A stretch of DNA of 64,000 bases, from NCBI RefSeq assembly GCF_022627325.1, contig NZ_JAETZZ010000001.1:248001-312000 (forward strand). Reading direction: 5' to 3'. Positions 8,669-17,452 of the stretch are shown here, piece after piece. This DNA comes from Pseudomonas putida. Its GTDB lineage: Bacteria > Pseudomonadota > Gammaproteobacteria > Pseudomonadales > Pseudomonadaceae. Numbering within the stretch: the stretch's first letter is position 1; each line of letters begins with the position of its first letter. The position numbers and the translations under genes are program-made. Below the pieces are notes generated by a model, which was given only the letters and a program-made list of their open reading frames with translations, was not told the DNA's origin and made no database searches.

Positions 8669-9418
8669 TCAGGCCGCAAAGCCACCGTCGGCTGTAAGGC
8701 TCGCTCCGGTGATGTAACCCGCCTCAGGCCCCGCCAGGTAGGCCACGAAGCTGGCAATTTCATCCACCTGCCCGTAACGGCCGATCGCCATCAAGGGGAT
8801 CAGGCTTTCGGCAAACTCGCCGCTGGCCGGGTTCATGTCGGTATCCACCGGCCCCGGTTGTACGTTGTTCACGGTGATGCCCTGTGGCCCCAGGTCGCGT
8901 GCCATGCCTTTGGTAAGCCCGACCAATGCCGACTTGCTCATGGCATAGGGTGCCCCGCCAGCGAACGGCATGCGTTCGGCATTGGTGCTGCCGATGTTGA
9001 TGATGCGCCCGCCCTGGCCCATGTAGCGGGCGGCGGCCTGGCTGGCGACGAACACACTGCGCACGTTGATGGCCAGCGTGCGGTCGAAGTCTGCCAGGTC
9101 GAATTCGGTCAGCGGCGCCACGGCCAGTACGCCTGCATTGTTGACCAGGATATCGAGGCGGCCGAAGGCTTTTACCGTGTCGTCCACTGCCAGTTGCACT
9201 GCGGCGGCGTCTGCGCTGTCTGCGCGCAGTGCCAGTGCCTGGCCGCCTGCTGCTATGACTTCTGCTACCAGGTCGTTGGCCGGGCCTTCGGAGCTTGCGT
9301 ACGTGAAGGCGACCTGCGCGCCTTCACGGGCCAGGCGGCGGACGATGGCAGCGCCGATACCGCGTGAGCCGCCCTGCACCAGGGCTGCTTTGCCTTCGAG
9401 AGTGAGTTGCTTGGACAT
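8669..9418 (-). CDS. Short-chain dehydrogenase/reductase
   Basis: The 249-residue classical SDR has the nucleotide site GGSRGIGAA near residue 17, NNAGV near 90 and the catalytic YAMSK near 157. The family reduces or oxidises carbonyls with NAD(P)H; FabG-like proteins are the nearest common description, but the true substrate is unknown. AGGAGA sits eight bases before the ATG. The gene is divergent from a LysR regulator, a usual sign of direct control. Confidence 0.87.
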   Translation of the reverse strand: MSKQLTLEGKAALVQGGSRGIGAAIVRRLAREGAQVAFTYASSEGPANDLVAEVIAAGGQALALRADSADAAAVQLAVDDTVKAFGRLDILVNNAGVLAVAPLTEFDLADFDRTLAINVRSVFVASQAAARYMGQGGRIINIGSTNAERMPFAGGAPYAMSKSALVGLTKGMARDLGPQGITVNNVQPGPVDTDMNPASGEFAESLIPLMAIGRYGQVDEIASFVAYLAGPEAGYITGASLTADGGFAA

Positions 9419-9474
9419 GCTGATCTCCTGCTGGAAGCAAGGCCGATTGCCTTGGATGGATGCAGTATCGACCG

Positions 9475-9537
9475 ATGATTACCTGCTGATAAGATGGCAA
9501 TCACTATTATCAGAGTAAACCTTTGGTTGGTAATCAT
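9475..9537. promoter_or_regulatory. Nested inverted repeats in the SDR/LysR divergent region
   Basis: Two inverted repeats are nested: ATGATTACC at 9475-9483 with GGTAATCAT at 9529-9537, and CTGATAA at 9486-9492 with TTATCAG at 9507-9513. LysR proteins bind such dyads between their own gene and the divergent target. The outer right arm overlaps the chosen LysR ATG, which suggests autorepression. Confidence 0.5.
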
Positions 9538-10471
9538 GGCACTGGAGTCGTTCAACGCCCTTGAGTGTTTCATCCGCAGCGCCGAGGTGGGCAGCTTCGC
9601 CGAGGCGGCGCGCCGTTTGAGCATCACACCCGCGGCGGTGGGCAAGCATGTCGCCCAACTGGAAGCGCGCCTCGGTGTGCGGCTGTTCCAGCGTAGTACC
9701 CGTAAGCTGACCTTGACCGAAGCCGGGCAGCGTTTTTTAGGGGAGGTCAGTGACAGTTTTCGTACCATCCAGTACGCCGTGGCCAACCTGGCCAGCGCTG
9801 AAGGCCAGCCGGCGGGGCTGTTGCGGGTGAGCATGGGGACGGTATTCGGCAGGCTGTATGTATTGCCGCTGCTGGGTGAATTCTTGCGGCGCTACCCGGC
9901 GATCACCCCGGACTGGCATTTCGACAACCGTCAGGTAGACCTGATCGGCCAAGGTTTCGACGCTGCGATTGGTGGCGGTTTCGAGTTACCGCTGGGGGTT
10001 GTGGCGCGCCGGCTGACCCCTGCCCATCGTGTGTTGGTGGCAGCCCCTGGGTACCTGAGCCAGCATCCGGTCATTGACGACCCGCAGGTGCTGGAGCGCC
10101 ATGCCGGCATCTTGATTCGTTCACCGCAGACCGGCCGCGTGCGATCATGGCCGCTGACCAGCCGTTGGCAAGCGCAGCAGCCGCTGCTGTTGCGCCAGGC
10201 GATGACCATGAGTGACTCTGATGCAGCGTGCGCCGTAGCCCAGCAGGGCTTGGGCATTGCATTGGTCAGCCTGCCGTTCGCCGTGCCTTACCTGCAGGCG
10301 GGCCAGCTGCAGAGGGTGTTGCCGGATTGGTATGTGGATGATGGGTACATCAGCCTGTATTACGCCGAGCACAAGCTGCTGCCCGGCAAGACCCGGGCGT
10401 TCATCGAGTTTGTGCAAGAGCAGTTCGCTGAGGCTGGGTTGGCCCGCACATTCGATGCCCTTGCCGGTTAG
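9536..10471 (+). CDS. LysR-family regulator (CrgA-like) of the divergent SDR gene
   Basis: The 311-residue protein starts with a winged helix-turn-helix (AARRLSITPAAVGKHVAQLEA near residues 25-45) followed by a substrate-binding LysR domain. The start at 9536 gives the canonical MALESFNALECFIR beginning; the frame opens 14 codons earlier with unrelated sequence. It probably controls the SDR and perhaps the MFS gene. Confidence 0.87.
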   Translation: MALESFNALECFIRSAEVGSFAEAARRLSITPAAVGKHVAQLEARLGVRLFQRSTRKLTLTEAGQRFLGEVSDSFRTIQYAVANLASAEGQPAGLLRVSMGTVFGRLYVLPLLGEFLRRYPAITPDWHFDNRQVDLIGQGFDAAIGGGFELPLGVVARRLTPAHRVLVAAPGYLSQHPVIDDPQVLERHAGILIRSPQTGRVRSWPLTSRWQAQQPLLLRQAMTMSDSDAACAVAQQGLGIALVSLPFAVPYLQAGQLQRVLPDWYVDDGYISLYYAEHKLLPGKTRAFIEFVQEQFAEAGLARTFDALAG

Positions 10472-10487
10472 TCGGTCGTTGGCAGGT

Positions 10488-10958
10488 TCAGGCAACCTCG
10501 ACGATGAAGAACAATTGCGCACCAAGGCCAACCTCGTCATCGACCTTTTTACCGACCAGTTGCTGGCCTAGCGGTGAGCGGGGGGTAATGACCGTCACCA
10601 GGGCGTCCCCCTCGCCAATCTTCAACCCGGCCGCCTCCGGCCCCAGGAACACTTGCCGCTGAGCCCCCGCTTCATCTTCCAAGGTCACCAGGCTGCCGAT
10701 CTGTACCCCCCGCGCCGGGTCATAGTCGCGCAGCACCAACTGCTGGTAGATCAGCAGCGCCTGGTGAATCTCGGCCGTGCGCCGCGCCTGGCCAGTGGCC
10801 AGGTAGGAGGCTTCCAGGCCAAGGGTGTCGTATTTGTTTTCAGCGATGTTTTCTTCGGCGGTGGCGGTTTCGTAGGCGGTTTGCGCTGCGCGGCGCAATA
10901 CGTCCATGTCGCTTTCCAGGGCTGCAACGATACGCGTGAGCAGGGTGGCCTTGTTCAT
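10488..10958 (-). CDS. GreA/GreB-family C-terminal-domain protein
   Basis: A 156-residue protein with an N-terminal helical region and a C-terminal GreA/GreB-type FKBP-like domain (GSLVTLEDEAG to ITPRSPLGQQLVGKKVDDEV). GreA-like proteins bind the RNA polymerase secondary channel. Here the coiled-coil acidic tip is not clearly recognisable, so cleavage-factor activity is doubtful. Its ATG lies two bases after the stop of the upstream membrane-protein gene (TGATCATG), so the pair is probably translationally coupled. Confidence 0.72.
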   Translation of the reverse strand: MNKATLLTRIVAALESDMDVLRRAAQTAYETATAEENIAENKYDTLGLEASYLATGQARRTAEIHQALLIYQQLVLRDYDPARGVQIGSLVTLEDEAGAQRQVFLGPEAAGLKIGEGDALVTVITPRSPLGQQLVGKKVDDEVGLGAQLFFIVEVA

Positions 10959-10960
10959 GA

Positions 10961-11353
10961 TCAGTAACAGAACTCCAGCACGTTGGCCTGGCTCTTGTCG
11001 GTCGGCGCAGTGCGGTTTTGCGACAGCCAGAACTGGCACTTGGGGCTGTTGAGGTTGCGCGGGTTGCCTTGCGCGGCCTCGGCCGCCTGTTGCAGTTCCT
11101 GCTTGTGCAGGATGGCCTTGTAACGCTCGAACATCTCGCTTTGCGCATCCGCCGGTTGCGCCGGCGGGGCCGCTGGCCGGGCCAGGGCCGGGGCGACGGC
11201 CTGTGCCACCGGCTGTACCTGCTCGGGCCACAGGTGCACGGCCAGCCACAGGCTCAGCGCGATGGCCACGGCCCCAAGCCATAGGCCCAGTGCCACGCAC
11301 AGGGTCAGTTGCACAGGCTTGAGGGTTATTTGCAGTTCACGATGGCGGGGCAT
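10961..11353 (-). CDS. Single-pass membrane protein of unknown function
   Basis: A 130-residue protein with a short basic cytoplasmic start (MPRHRELQITLK), one membrane helix at about residues 15-40, a Pro/Ala-rich linker, a helical segment (SEMFERYKAILHKQELQQAAE) and a C-terminal region with two Cys. I recognise no family. It is the first gene of a coupled pair with the Gre-like gene and diverges from earP. Confidence 0.7.
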   Translation of the reverse strand: MPRHRELQITLKPVQLTLCVALGLWLGAVAIALSLWLAVHLWPEQVQPVAQAVAPALARPAAPPAQPADAQSEMFERYKAILHKQELQQAAEAAQGNPRNLNSPKCQFWLSQNRTAPTDKSQANVLEFCY

Positions 11354-11483
11354 GGCGGCCTCCTGGCAGGCGTTATGAGGGCCATTGTGGCATGGCGTCG
11401 GGCGCTTTTTCAGCGTTGGTGCTTTTGTCAGCGATAATTTAACCGCAGAATTCGTGATTTTGCGCAGGGCGAGGGCAGGGCAC

Positions 11484-12617
11484 ATGAAGGTCACCTGGGA
11501 CATTTTCTGCAGTGTCGTGGACAACTACGGTGATATCGGCGTGACCTGGCGCCTGGCCCGGCAGCTGGTGGCCGAGCATGGGCTGGCGGTGCGGCTGTGG
11601 GTAGACGACCTGGGGGCGTTCGTGCCCCTGTGCCCAGGCGCCGACGCCAGCGCCGCACAGCAATGGCAGCAGGGTGTGGAGGTACGCGCCTGGCCTGCCG
11701 AGTGGCAGCCGGTAGCGCCCGCCGATGTGGTGATCGGTGCCTTTGCCTGCCAGCTGCCCGTACAGTACGTCGAAGCGATGCGCGCCCGTGCCAAGCCGAT
11801 CCTATGGCTTAACCTCGATTACCTCAGTGCCGAGGACTGGGTGGAGGGCTGCCACGGCTTGCCGTCGCCGCAGCCCAATGGCCTGCGCAAGGTGTTTTTC
11901 TTCCCAGGCTTTACCGAGAAAACTGGCGGGCTGCTACGCGAGGCTGCGTTGCTGGCGCAGCGCCAGGCCTTCGAGCAATCGCCACAGGCGCGACCCGCCT
12001 TCCTGCAGGGCTTGGGTGTAGACGTGCAGGCCGGCGCGCAACTGGCCTCGCTGTTCGCCTATGAAAACCCGCAACTGGGCAGCTGGCTCGATGCATTGGC
12101 CACGGACACCTGTGCCACCCATCTGTTGGTACCGCAAGGCCGGATTCTTCCGGACCTGGCCAATTGGCTGGGCGAGTCGGGGCTCAAGGTCGGTGATGTG
12201 TTCCAGCGGGGGGCGCTGACGGTGCAGATCCTGCCGTTCGTCAGCCAGGACGACTATGACCGCCTGCTGTGGTGCTGCGATTTCAATGCCGTGCGTGGCG
12301 AGGACTCGTTCGTGCGCGCGCAATGGGCCGGCCGGCCGATGCTATGGCACATTTACGTGCAAGAGGAAAATGCCCACTGGGAAAAGCTCGACGCGTTCCT
12401 CGGGCTTTATCGACAGGGCCTGTCGGATGCTGCCGGCGAGGCGATGGTGGCCTTGTGGCGCGCCTGGAACATGAACCACGACATGCACCAGGCCTGGCAA
12501 GGGGCCCGTAAACACGGGGCGGAACTGCAGCGGCATGCCCGTGAATGGGCGGCGCGCCAAGCCGCTCAGCCGGACCTCGCCAAGGCGCTGGTACAGTTTT
12601 ACCGAAATTGGCTATGA
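11484..12617 (+). CDS. earP: EF-P arginine rhamnosyltransferase EarP
   Basis: The 377-residue protein begins MKVTWDIFCSVVDNYGDIGVTW, the nucleotide-sugar glycosyltransferase start typical of EarP, and ends just before efp. EarP moves rhamnose from dTDP-beta-L-rhamnose to Arg32 of elongation factor P, which activates it for rescue at polyproline stretches. The start follows an AGGG ribosome site; the 33 upstream in-frame codons are not protein-like. Linkage to an efp carrying Arg32 supports the assignment. Confidence 0.93.
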   Translation: MKVTWDIFCSVVDNYGDIGVTWRLARQLVAEHGLAVRLWVDDLGAFVPLCPGADASAAQQWQQGVEVRAWPAEWQPVAPADVVIGAFACQLPVQYVEAMRARAKPILWLNLDYLSAEDWVEGCHGLPSPQPNGLRKVFFFPGFTEKTGGLLREAALLAQRQAFEQSPQARPAFLQGLGVDVQAGAQLASLFAYENPQLGSWLDALATDTCATHLLVPQGRILPDLANWLGESGLKVGDVFQRGALTVQILPFVSQDDYDRLLWCCDFNAVRGEDSFVRAQWAGRPMLWHIYVQEENAHWEKLDAFLGLYRQGLSDAAGEAMVALWRAWNMNHDMHQAWQGARKHGAELQRHAREWAARQAAQPDLAKALVQFYRNWL

Positions 12618-12665
12618 TATGCGGCCTCGATTTTTATAAATCCATCCAGATTCGGATACTTCGTA

Positions 12666-13235
12666 ATGAAAACTGGTAAAGAACTGAAACCCGGTACCGT
12701 ACTGCGGATCGACAACGACCCGTGGCTGGTTCAGAAAGCCGAGTTCACCAAATCGGGTCGCAACAGCGCGATCATGAAGACCAAACTGAAAAACCTGCTG
12801 ACCGGCTACAAGACCGAAACCGTTTACGGTGCGGACGACAAGCTGGACGACGTGATCCTGGATCGCAAAGAAGCGACCCTGTCGTTCATCAGCGGTGACT
12901 CGTACACCTTCATGGACACCACCGACTACACCATGTACGAACTGAACGCCGAAGACATCGACGCCGTTCTGCCGTACATCGAAGAAGGCATGGAAGACAT
13001 CTGCGAAGCCGTGTTCTTCGAAGGCCGTCTGGTGTCGGTAGAGCTGCCGACCACCATCAGCCGTCAGGTTGTCTACACCGAGAACGCTGCGCGTGGCGAT
13101 ACCTCGGGCAAGGTGATGAAGCCTGCCAAGCTGAAGAACGGTACCGAGATCCAGGTTGCCGACTTCATCCAGATCGACGAGTGGATCGACATCGACACTC
13201 GCGACAACAGCTTCAAGGGCCGTTCCAAGAAGTAA
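12666..13235 (+). CDS. efp: Elongation factor P (Arg32 type)
   Basis: The 189-residue protein is full length with the three beta-barrel domains of EF-P. The modified loop reads SGRNSA with Arg at position 32, the EarP target, rather than the Lys used in EpmA/EpmB systems. EF-P enters the ribosomal E site and promotes peptide bonds at stalled prolines. A TATGAT box at the 3' end of earP could give an independent promoter. A strong terminator follows. Confidence 0.97.
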   Translation: MKTGKELKPGTVLRIDNDPWLVQKAEFTKSGRNSAIMKTKLKNLLTGYKTETVYGADDKLDDVILDRKEATLSFISGDSYTFMDTTDYTMYELNAEDIDAVLPYIEEGMEDICEAVFFEGRLVSVELPTTISRQVVYTENAARGDTSGKVMKPAKLKNGTEIQVADFIQIDEWIDIDTRDNSFKGRSKK

Positions 13236-13254
13236 TCCTTCTTGTGATGTGCAC

Positions 13255-13283
13255 AAAAAACCCGGCCTCGGCCGGGTTTTTTT
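13255..13283 (+). terminator. Terminator of efp
   Basis: A run of A, then CCCGGCC-TC-GGCCGGG and seven T. The A and T tracts make it bidirectional, so it also suits the convergent ohr gene ending 11 bases away. Confidence 0.9.
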
Positions 13284-13293
13284 ATACCTGTAT

Positions 13294-13722
13294 TCAGACC
13301 GTTACATGCAGCCTGACATCTACATTGCCGCGGGTGGCATTGGAGTATGGGCACACCTGGTGCGCCTTCTCCACCAGGCCTTCTGCGTCAGCCTGGGACA
13401 GGCCTGGCAGGTTGATGTGCAGGTCGATATCCAGGCCGAAGCCACCAGGAATCTGGCCAATGCCCACCTTGGCGGTGATCGAAGCGTCGCCAGGTAGTTG
13501 CTGTTTCTCCTGGCCGGCGACGAACTTCAGTGCGCCGATAAAGCAAGCCGAATAGCCGGCAGCGAACATCTGCTCGGGGTTGGTGCCGTCACCGCCCGCG
13601 CCGCCCAGTTCCTTGGGGGTGCTCAGCTTGACTTCCAGCTTGCCGTCGCTGGAGCGGGATTTACCGTCGCGACCGCCAGTGGAGGTGGCTTCTGCGATGT
13701 ACAGCGGAGTGACCTTGTGCAT
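13294..13722 (-). CDS. ohr: Organic hydroperoxide resistance protein Ohr
   Basis: The 142-residue OsmC-fold thiol peroxidase has the two catalytic Cys at 60 (GYSACF) and 124 (HQVCPYS). Ohr reduces organic and lipid hydroperoxides to alcohols, using lipoyl-protein reductants. It lies downstream of an OhrR gene on the same strand with a 141-base gap holding a palindromic operator candidate. Confidence 0.94.
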   Translation of the reverse strand: MHKVTPLYIAEATSTGGRDGKSRSSDGKLEVKLSTPKELGGAGGDGTNPEQMFAAGYSACFIGALKFVAGQEKQQLPGDASITAKVGIGQIPGGFGLDIDLHINLPGLSQADAEGLVEKAHQVCPYSNATRGNVDVRLHVTV

Positions 13723-13784
13723 TTTGAGCCTCGCTAGTGTGCTGTGCGCCCCGCATCAAGCGGGGGCATCGGGTGGGTACGGGA

Positions 13785-13820
13785 TTTAAATTAGCGCGCA
13801 ATTAGTTTGCGCGCAAGATA
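13785..13820. promoter_or_regulatory. Candidate OhrR operator in the ohr promoter region
   Basis: Two GCGCGCAA words (TTAGCGCGCAATTAG and TTTGCGCGCAA) lie in tandem in an otherwise AT-rich patch between ohrR and ohr. Their position and symmetry fit a MarR-family operator released when OhrR is oxidised. The exact site is inferred. Confidence 0.5.
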
Positions 13821-13863
13821 AATCTTCACCGCTCGTCCGAACGGGCATTGCACAGCATAGCCG

Positions 13864-14319
13864 TCAGAGGTTCTTTTGCAGGCTGTCGCGCAACTCCAGC
13901 AGGTCGGCCTGCAGTTGTTGCAGGCGCTCCAGGCTGCGGCCGCTGGCCTTGAGAATGCATTGCGGCACCTCTTTGGCCTGCTGCTGCAGCGCGCGCCCCT
14001 TGTCGGTCAGTTGCACCAGCACCACCCGTTCATCCTCGCGGCATCGGGTTCGCTTGAGCAGGCCTTCGCTTTCCAGGCGCTTGAGCAATGGCGTGAGCGA
14101 GCCGGGGTCGGTGAGCAGGTGCTGGCTGATCTCGCCCACGGTCAGGCCGTCCTGTTCCCACAGCACGAGCATGGCCAGGTACTGCGGGTAAGTCAGGCCC
14201 AACGCCTGCAGCAGTGGCTTGTAGACTTTGGTCATCAGCAACGAGGTGGAGTGCAGGGCGAAGCAGACCTGGTTGTCCAGCAGCAGCTCGTCGCAAGAAG
14301 CTTGGGTGTCGGCGTTCAT
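13864..14319 (-). CDS. ohrR: MarR-family peroxide sensor OhrR, two-Cys type
   Basis: The 151-residue protein carries the sensing Cys19 in NQVCFALH and a second Cys121 in VPQCILKA, as in two-Cys OhrR proteins that form an intersubunit disulfide. The winged helix (LTVGEISQHLL to LTPLLKRLESEGLLKR) is intact. It represses ohr until oxidised by organic peroxide. Its location directly upstream of ohr supports the name. Confidence 0.92.
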   Translation of the reverse strand: MNADTQASCDELLLDNQVCFALHSTSLLMTKVYKPLLQALGLTYPQYLAMLVLWEQDGLTVGEISQHLLTDPGSLTPLLKRLESEGLLKRTRCREDERVVLVQLTDKGRALQQQAKEVPQCILKASGRSLERLQQLQADLLELRDSLQKNL

Positions 14320-14374
14320 GCAGGTCCTTGAATGTGATCAATGGAGAAATCTAGCACGCTGAAGGTTTGCGCGC

Positions 14375-15331
14375 TCATTGCCATCGCAGCTCACTTCGTA
14401 ATGCAAGGTCCCATGGGGGGATCGGGCTGAAGCGGCTCTTGAGGAATTCGAGCAGCAAGCGGCTGCGAGAGTTCGTTTCATGTGCCAGGCGCAGCGCATA
14501 AATACCGCTGGTCTCTGCCGCAGGCAGGCCGTTGTCGCAAAAAAGGGGCACCAGTTCGCCACGTAGCAGGTAGTCGCTGATCAGCCAGGTAGGCAGGTGG
14601 GCAATGCCCAGCCCGGCAAGCGCGCCGAACAGCAGCGTTTCGGCATTGTTGGCGGCCATGCGCATCCGCGCGGGCCGGTACAGCCGTGATTGCCCATCGA
14701 CCTCGAAGCGCCAGGCGAAGGGTGGGGCCAGCCCGTCCCAGTCCAGCCCATCGTGATTGGGCAGTGCGCTGGGGCAGGCGGGTATGCCGCGGCTGGCCAG
14801 GTAGGCGGGACTGGCGCAGGCGACGCGGACCATGTAGGCCAGCGGTGTGGCGACCAGGCGGGTATCGGCCAGGGGGCCTGCACGCAGCACCAGGTCGACT
14901 TCGCCCAGGTGGCTGCCGTGCAGGTCGACGAAGCTGTCGATCAGGCGCAGGTGTACATCCAGGCCGGGGTAGGCCACCAGGAAGTCGGCAATGGCCGGCG
15001 CCAGGTGGCGGCGGCCGAAAGCTGCAGGGGCGTCGATACGGATCAACCCCTCCGGAGCGCTGCTCAGTGACACGGCCTCGGCGCGCGCCAGGCGCAGCTC
15101 CTCGATGATGCGCCGGGCGCGTTCGGCGAAGGCATTGCCAGCCGGTGTGGCGCGCACCGCATGGGTGCTGCGGGTGAACAGGCGGCTGCCCACCGCGCGC
15201 TCGAGGCTGTCGATGCGCCGGGCGACGGCGGAGGGGGTGAGTGGATGGCGCCGGGCGGCCGCGGAAAAGCTGCCGGTCTCCAGCACATCGAGAAACAGGC
15301 TCAGTTGGTCGGTAAGGGTATCTGGGCTCAT
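14375..15331 (-). CDS. LysR-family regulator, divergent from a TauE/SafE exporter
   Basis: The 318-residue protein has a winged helix near residues 20-40 (FSAAARRHPLTPSAVARRIDSLE) and a LysR effector domain. Upstream in-frame codons exist, but the ATG at 15331 gives the standard N-terminus. It is divergent from the membrane exporter gene and probably regulates it; the signal is unknown. Confidence 0.86.
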   Translation of the reverse strand: MSPDTLTDQLSLFLDVLETGSFSAAARRHPLTPSAVARRIDSLERAVGSRLFTRSTHAVRATPAGNAFAERARRIIEELRLARAEAVSLSSAPEGLIRIDAPAAFGRRHLAPAIADFLVAYPGLDVHLRLIDSFVDLHGSHLGEVDLVLRAGPLADTRLVATPLAYMVRVACASPAYLASRGIPACPSALPNHDGLDWDGLAPPFAWRFEVDGQSRLYRPARMRMAANNAETLLFGALAGLGIAHLPTWLISDYLLRGELVPLFCDNGLPAAETSGIYALRLAHETNSRSRLLLEFLKSRFSPIPPWDLALRSELRWQ

Positions 15332-15444
15332 GGCTGCCTTGCTTTTGCATAAATCGCACAGCCATTGTGCGTTGCTGTGCGTTTCCCCGCCAGAGCGCAA
15401 TCGTTAGCATGCCCGTATTGTCAACGCAGGCGGATGAGGCCCTG

Positions 15445-16194
15445 ATGATCGAGTGGTTGTTGTATAGCGTGCTGGGCGCAGCCTTGGGCACCATGGGTGG
15501 GTTGTTCGGTATTGGCGGCGGGTTGATCGCCATCCCGGCGTTGGGTGTGCTGTTCGGGCTCGATCAGCAACTGGCCCAGGGCACGGCCTTGGTGATGGTG
15601 GTACCGAACGTGCTGCTGGCGCTGTGGCGCTATCACCAGCGTAACCGCATCGAGTTGCGCCATGCCGTGCCGCTGTCGGTGTGCAGCTTGGTGTTCGCCT
15701 GGTTGGGCTCGATCTGGGCCGTGGGTATCGATGCGCAGGCCATGCGCCTGGGCTTTGTCGGCTTTCTGGTGGCGCTGGCCCTGTGGAACGTGGTGCGGAT
15801 GTTCATCAAATCCGCTCCGGCAAGCGCCGAGCTGCGCCATCCCTGGCCCTGGCTGGGTGTGCTGGGCTGCTTCAGCGGCACCATGGGCGGTTTGTTCGGG
15901 GTGGGCGGGGCGGTGGTGGCCACGCCGATCCTGACCAGTGTGTTCGGCGCCACACAGGTGGTGGCGCAAGGGCTGTCCCTGGCACTGGCAGCACCGAGCA
16001 CCATGGTCACCTTGCTTACCTATGGCGTGCATCACAGTGTCGACTGGGGCGTGGGGTTACCGTTGGCGGTAGGCGGCCTGCTCAGTATCAGCTGGGGAGT
16101 GCGGCTGGCCCATGCGTTGCCGGAGAAGGTGCTGCGGGCGATGTTTTGTGTGTTTTTGGTGGTGTGTGCGGTGATGCTGGGCTTCGAGCTTTAG
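15445..16194 (+). CDS. TauE/SafE-family sulfite/sulfoacetate-type exporter
   Basis: The 249-residue membrane protein has two repeated halves, each starting with a glycine-rich motif (GTMGGLFGIGGGL near residue 17 and GTMGGLFGVGGAV near 155), the hallmark of this family. Members move sulfur-containing or other small anions across the inner membrane. GAGG precedes the ATG. The substrate is not clear. The divergent LysR gene suggests inducible expression. Confidence 0.87.
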   Translation: MIEWLLYSVLGAALGTMGGLFGIGGGLIAIPALGVLFGLDQQLAQGTALVMVVPNVLLALWRYHQRNRIELRHAVPLSVCSLVFAWLGSIWAVGIDAQAMRLGFVGFLVALALWNVVRMFIKSAPASAELRHPWPWLGVLGCFSGTMGGLFGVGGAVVATPILTSVFGATQVVAQGLSLALAAPSTMVTLLTYGVHHSVDWGVGLPLAVGGLLSISWGVRLAHALPEKVLRAMFCVFLVVCAVMLGFEL

Positions 16195-16216
16195 CGGTTG
16201 GCGTGTGCACTGGCCA

Positions 16217-17068
16217 TCACTGAAAGCCCTCGATGATGTAGTCAGCCATGCAATCGGTGATCGGTGACTGGTTTTGTGCATTGCGCAGCAGCATCACGTT
16301 GGCCATGGGCAGCTCAGGCAAGCCGTCCTGCTCGCCCAGGATGCGGATGTTGCCGCCGATCAGGCTCTGCAACTGCGCGGTCACTGCCAGCCCTGCCGTG
16401 ACGATGGCGAAGATCGCCGCCAGGCTGGGGCTGGTGTAGGCAATGCGATAGTCGATGCCCTGGGCCTCCAGGGCATTGCAGGTCCAGGCGCGGCAGAAGC
16501 AGTCGGTGTTGAACAGCGCCAGCGGCATGGGCCGTTGCTCCTGTGGGCAGAAGCTGTCGGCGGCGGCCCACACCAGGCGTTCCTGGCGCAGCAACTGGCC
16601 AACCTCGTTGCCGGGCTCCCGGGTGACGATGGTCAGGTCCAGGTCCTGGCGCAGCATCAGGTGTTTCGACGAATCACAATGCACCTCCACCTGCACCAGC
16701 GGGTAGGCCTGGGCGAAACTCGACAGGATGGTTGGCAAGAACCGCATGGCGTAGTCGTCGGGTGTACCGATGCGCACCAGCCCGACCATGTGCGGCATGC
16801 GTAGGGTGTTGAACACTTCGCCATGCAGCTTGAGGATGCGCCGTGCGTAGCCCAGCAGTACCTGGCCCTCGGCGGTCAGGCGCACCTGGCGGCCGTCGCG
16901 CTCGAACAACTGGCGCTGCAGCACGTCCTCCTCCAGGCGTTTCATTTGCATGCTGACGGCCGACTGGGTGCGGTTGACCACTTCGCCGGCACGGGTGAAC
17001 CCCCCTTGCTCGGCAATGGCGACGAAGGTGCGTAGCACGTCAGCATCGAGGCTCTGGTAGTGGGACAT
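16217..17068 (-). CDS. LysR-family regulator
   Basis: The 283-residue protein has the LysR winged helix (FTRAGEVVNRTQSAVSMQMKRLEE near residues 24-47) and an effector domain with several Cys (DCFCRAWTC near 195). It converges with the TauE/SafE gene and diverges from a DUF1127 gene. The intergenic stretch carries GCATCAATC and GATTGATC words that could be its dyad. Confidence 0.85.
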   Translation of the reverse strand: MSHYQSLDADVLRTFVAIAEQGGFTRAGEVVNRTQSAVSMQMKRLEEDVLQRQLFERDGRQVRLTAEGQVLLGYARRILKLHGEVFNTLRMPHMVGLVRIGTPDDYAMRFLPTILSSFAQAYPLVQVEVHCDSSKHLMLRQDLDLTIVTREPGNEVGQLLRQERLVWAAADSFCPQEQRPMPLALFNTDCFCRAWTCNALEAQGIDYRIAYTSPSLAAIFAIVTAGLAVTAQLQSLIGGNIRILGEQDGLPELPMANVMLLRNAQNQSPITDCMADYIIEGFQ

Positions 17069-17164
17069 TGCATCAATCTCCTAGATGCATGGCATAAGAA
17101 ACATTCGTTGGATTGATCTTAAGCCTGGCGCGAGACTGAAGCCATCAACACGGAGGGCTTCACG

Positions 17165-17383
17165 ATGAAAGGTCATGTCAGCAGCATTCAACACCCTGCC
17201 TTCTCCTTCAAGCACCTGTGGCATGCTGCCTTGCAGCGTCCGGCTCGCTGGCTGGAGCTGTACCGCCAGCGCCGGGAACTGGCCAGCCTCAGCGATGCAA
17301 CGTTGCAGGATCTGGGGTTGAGCCGGGCCGATATCCAGCAGGAGGCAGAGCGGCCATTCTGGGATGATCCGCTGCGCAGGTGA
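17165..17383 (+). CDS. DUF1127 (YjiS-like) small protein
   Basis: The 72-residue protein has the DUF1127 core: WLELYRQRRELASLSDATLQDLGLSRADIQQEAERPFW. Arg-rich DUF1127 proteins include small RNA-binding or regulatory proteins in several proteobacteria, but the function of this one is unknown. It is divergent from a LysR gene, which may control it. Confidence 0.85.
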   Translation: MKGHVSSIQHPAFSFKHLWHAALQRPARWLELYRQRRELASLSDATLQDLGLSRADIQQEAERPFWDDPLRR

Positions 17384-17392
17384 GGGGCCGAT

Positions 17393-17410
17393 GCGCCGCA
17401 CATGCGGCGC
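17393..17410. terminator. Short hairpin between convergent genes
   Basis: GCGCCGCA-CA-TGCGGCGC, a perfect stem without a T run, lies between the DUF1127 stop and the stop of the convergent DAHP synthase gene. It is a plausible weak bidirectional terminator. Confidence 0.4.
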
Positions 17411-17452
17411 TCGGTCTTGCGGGTGCTGAAGAGGCTGTGGCCGGCACCTGCC

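Noticed and set aside
8021..9367. 448-codon plus-strand frame across the MFS and SDR genes
   Set aside because: It runs antisense to two genes with clear family motifs and is Gln/His/Gly-rich as expected of a shadow.
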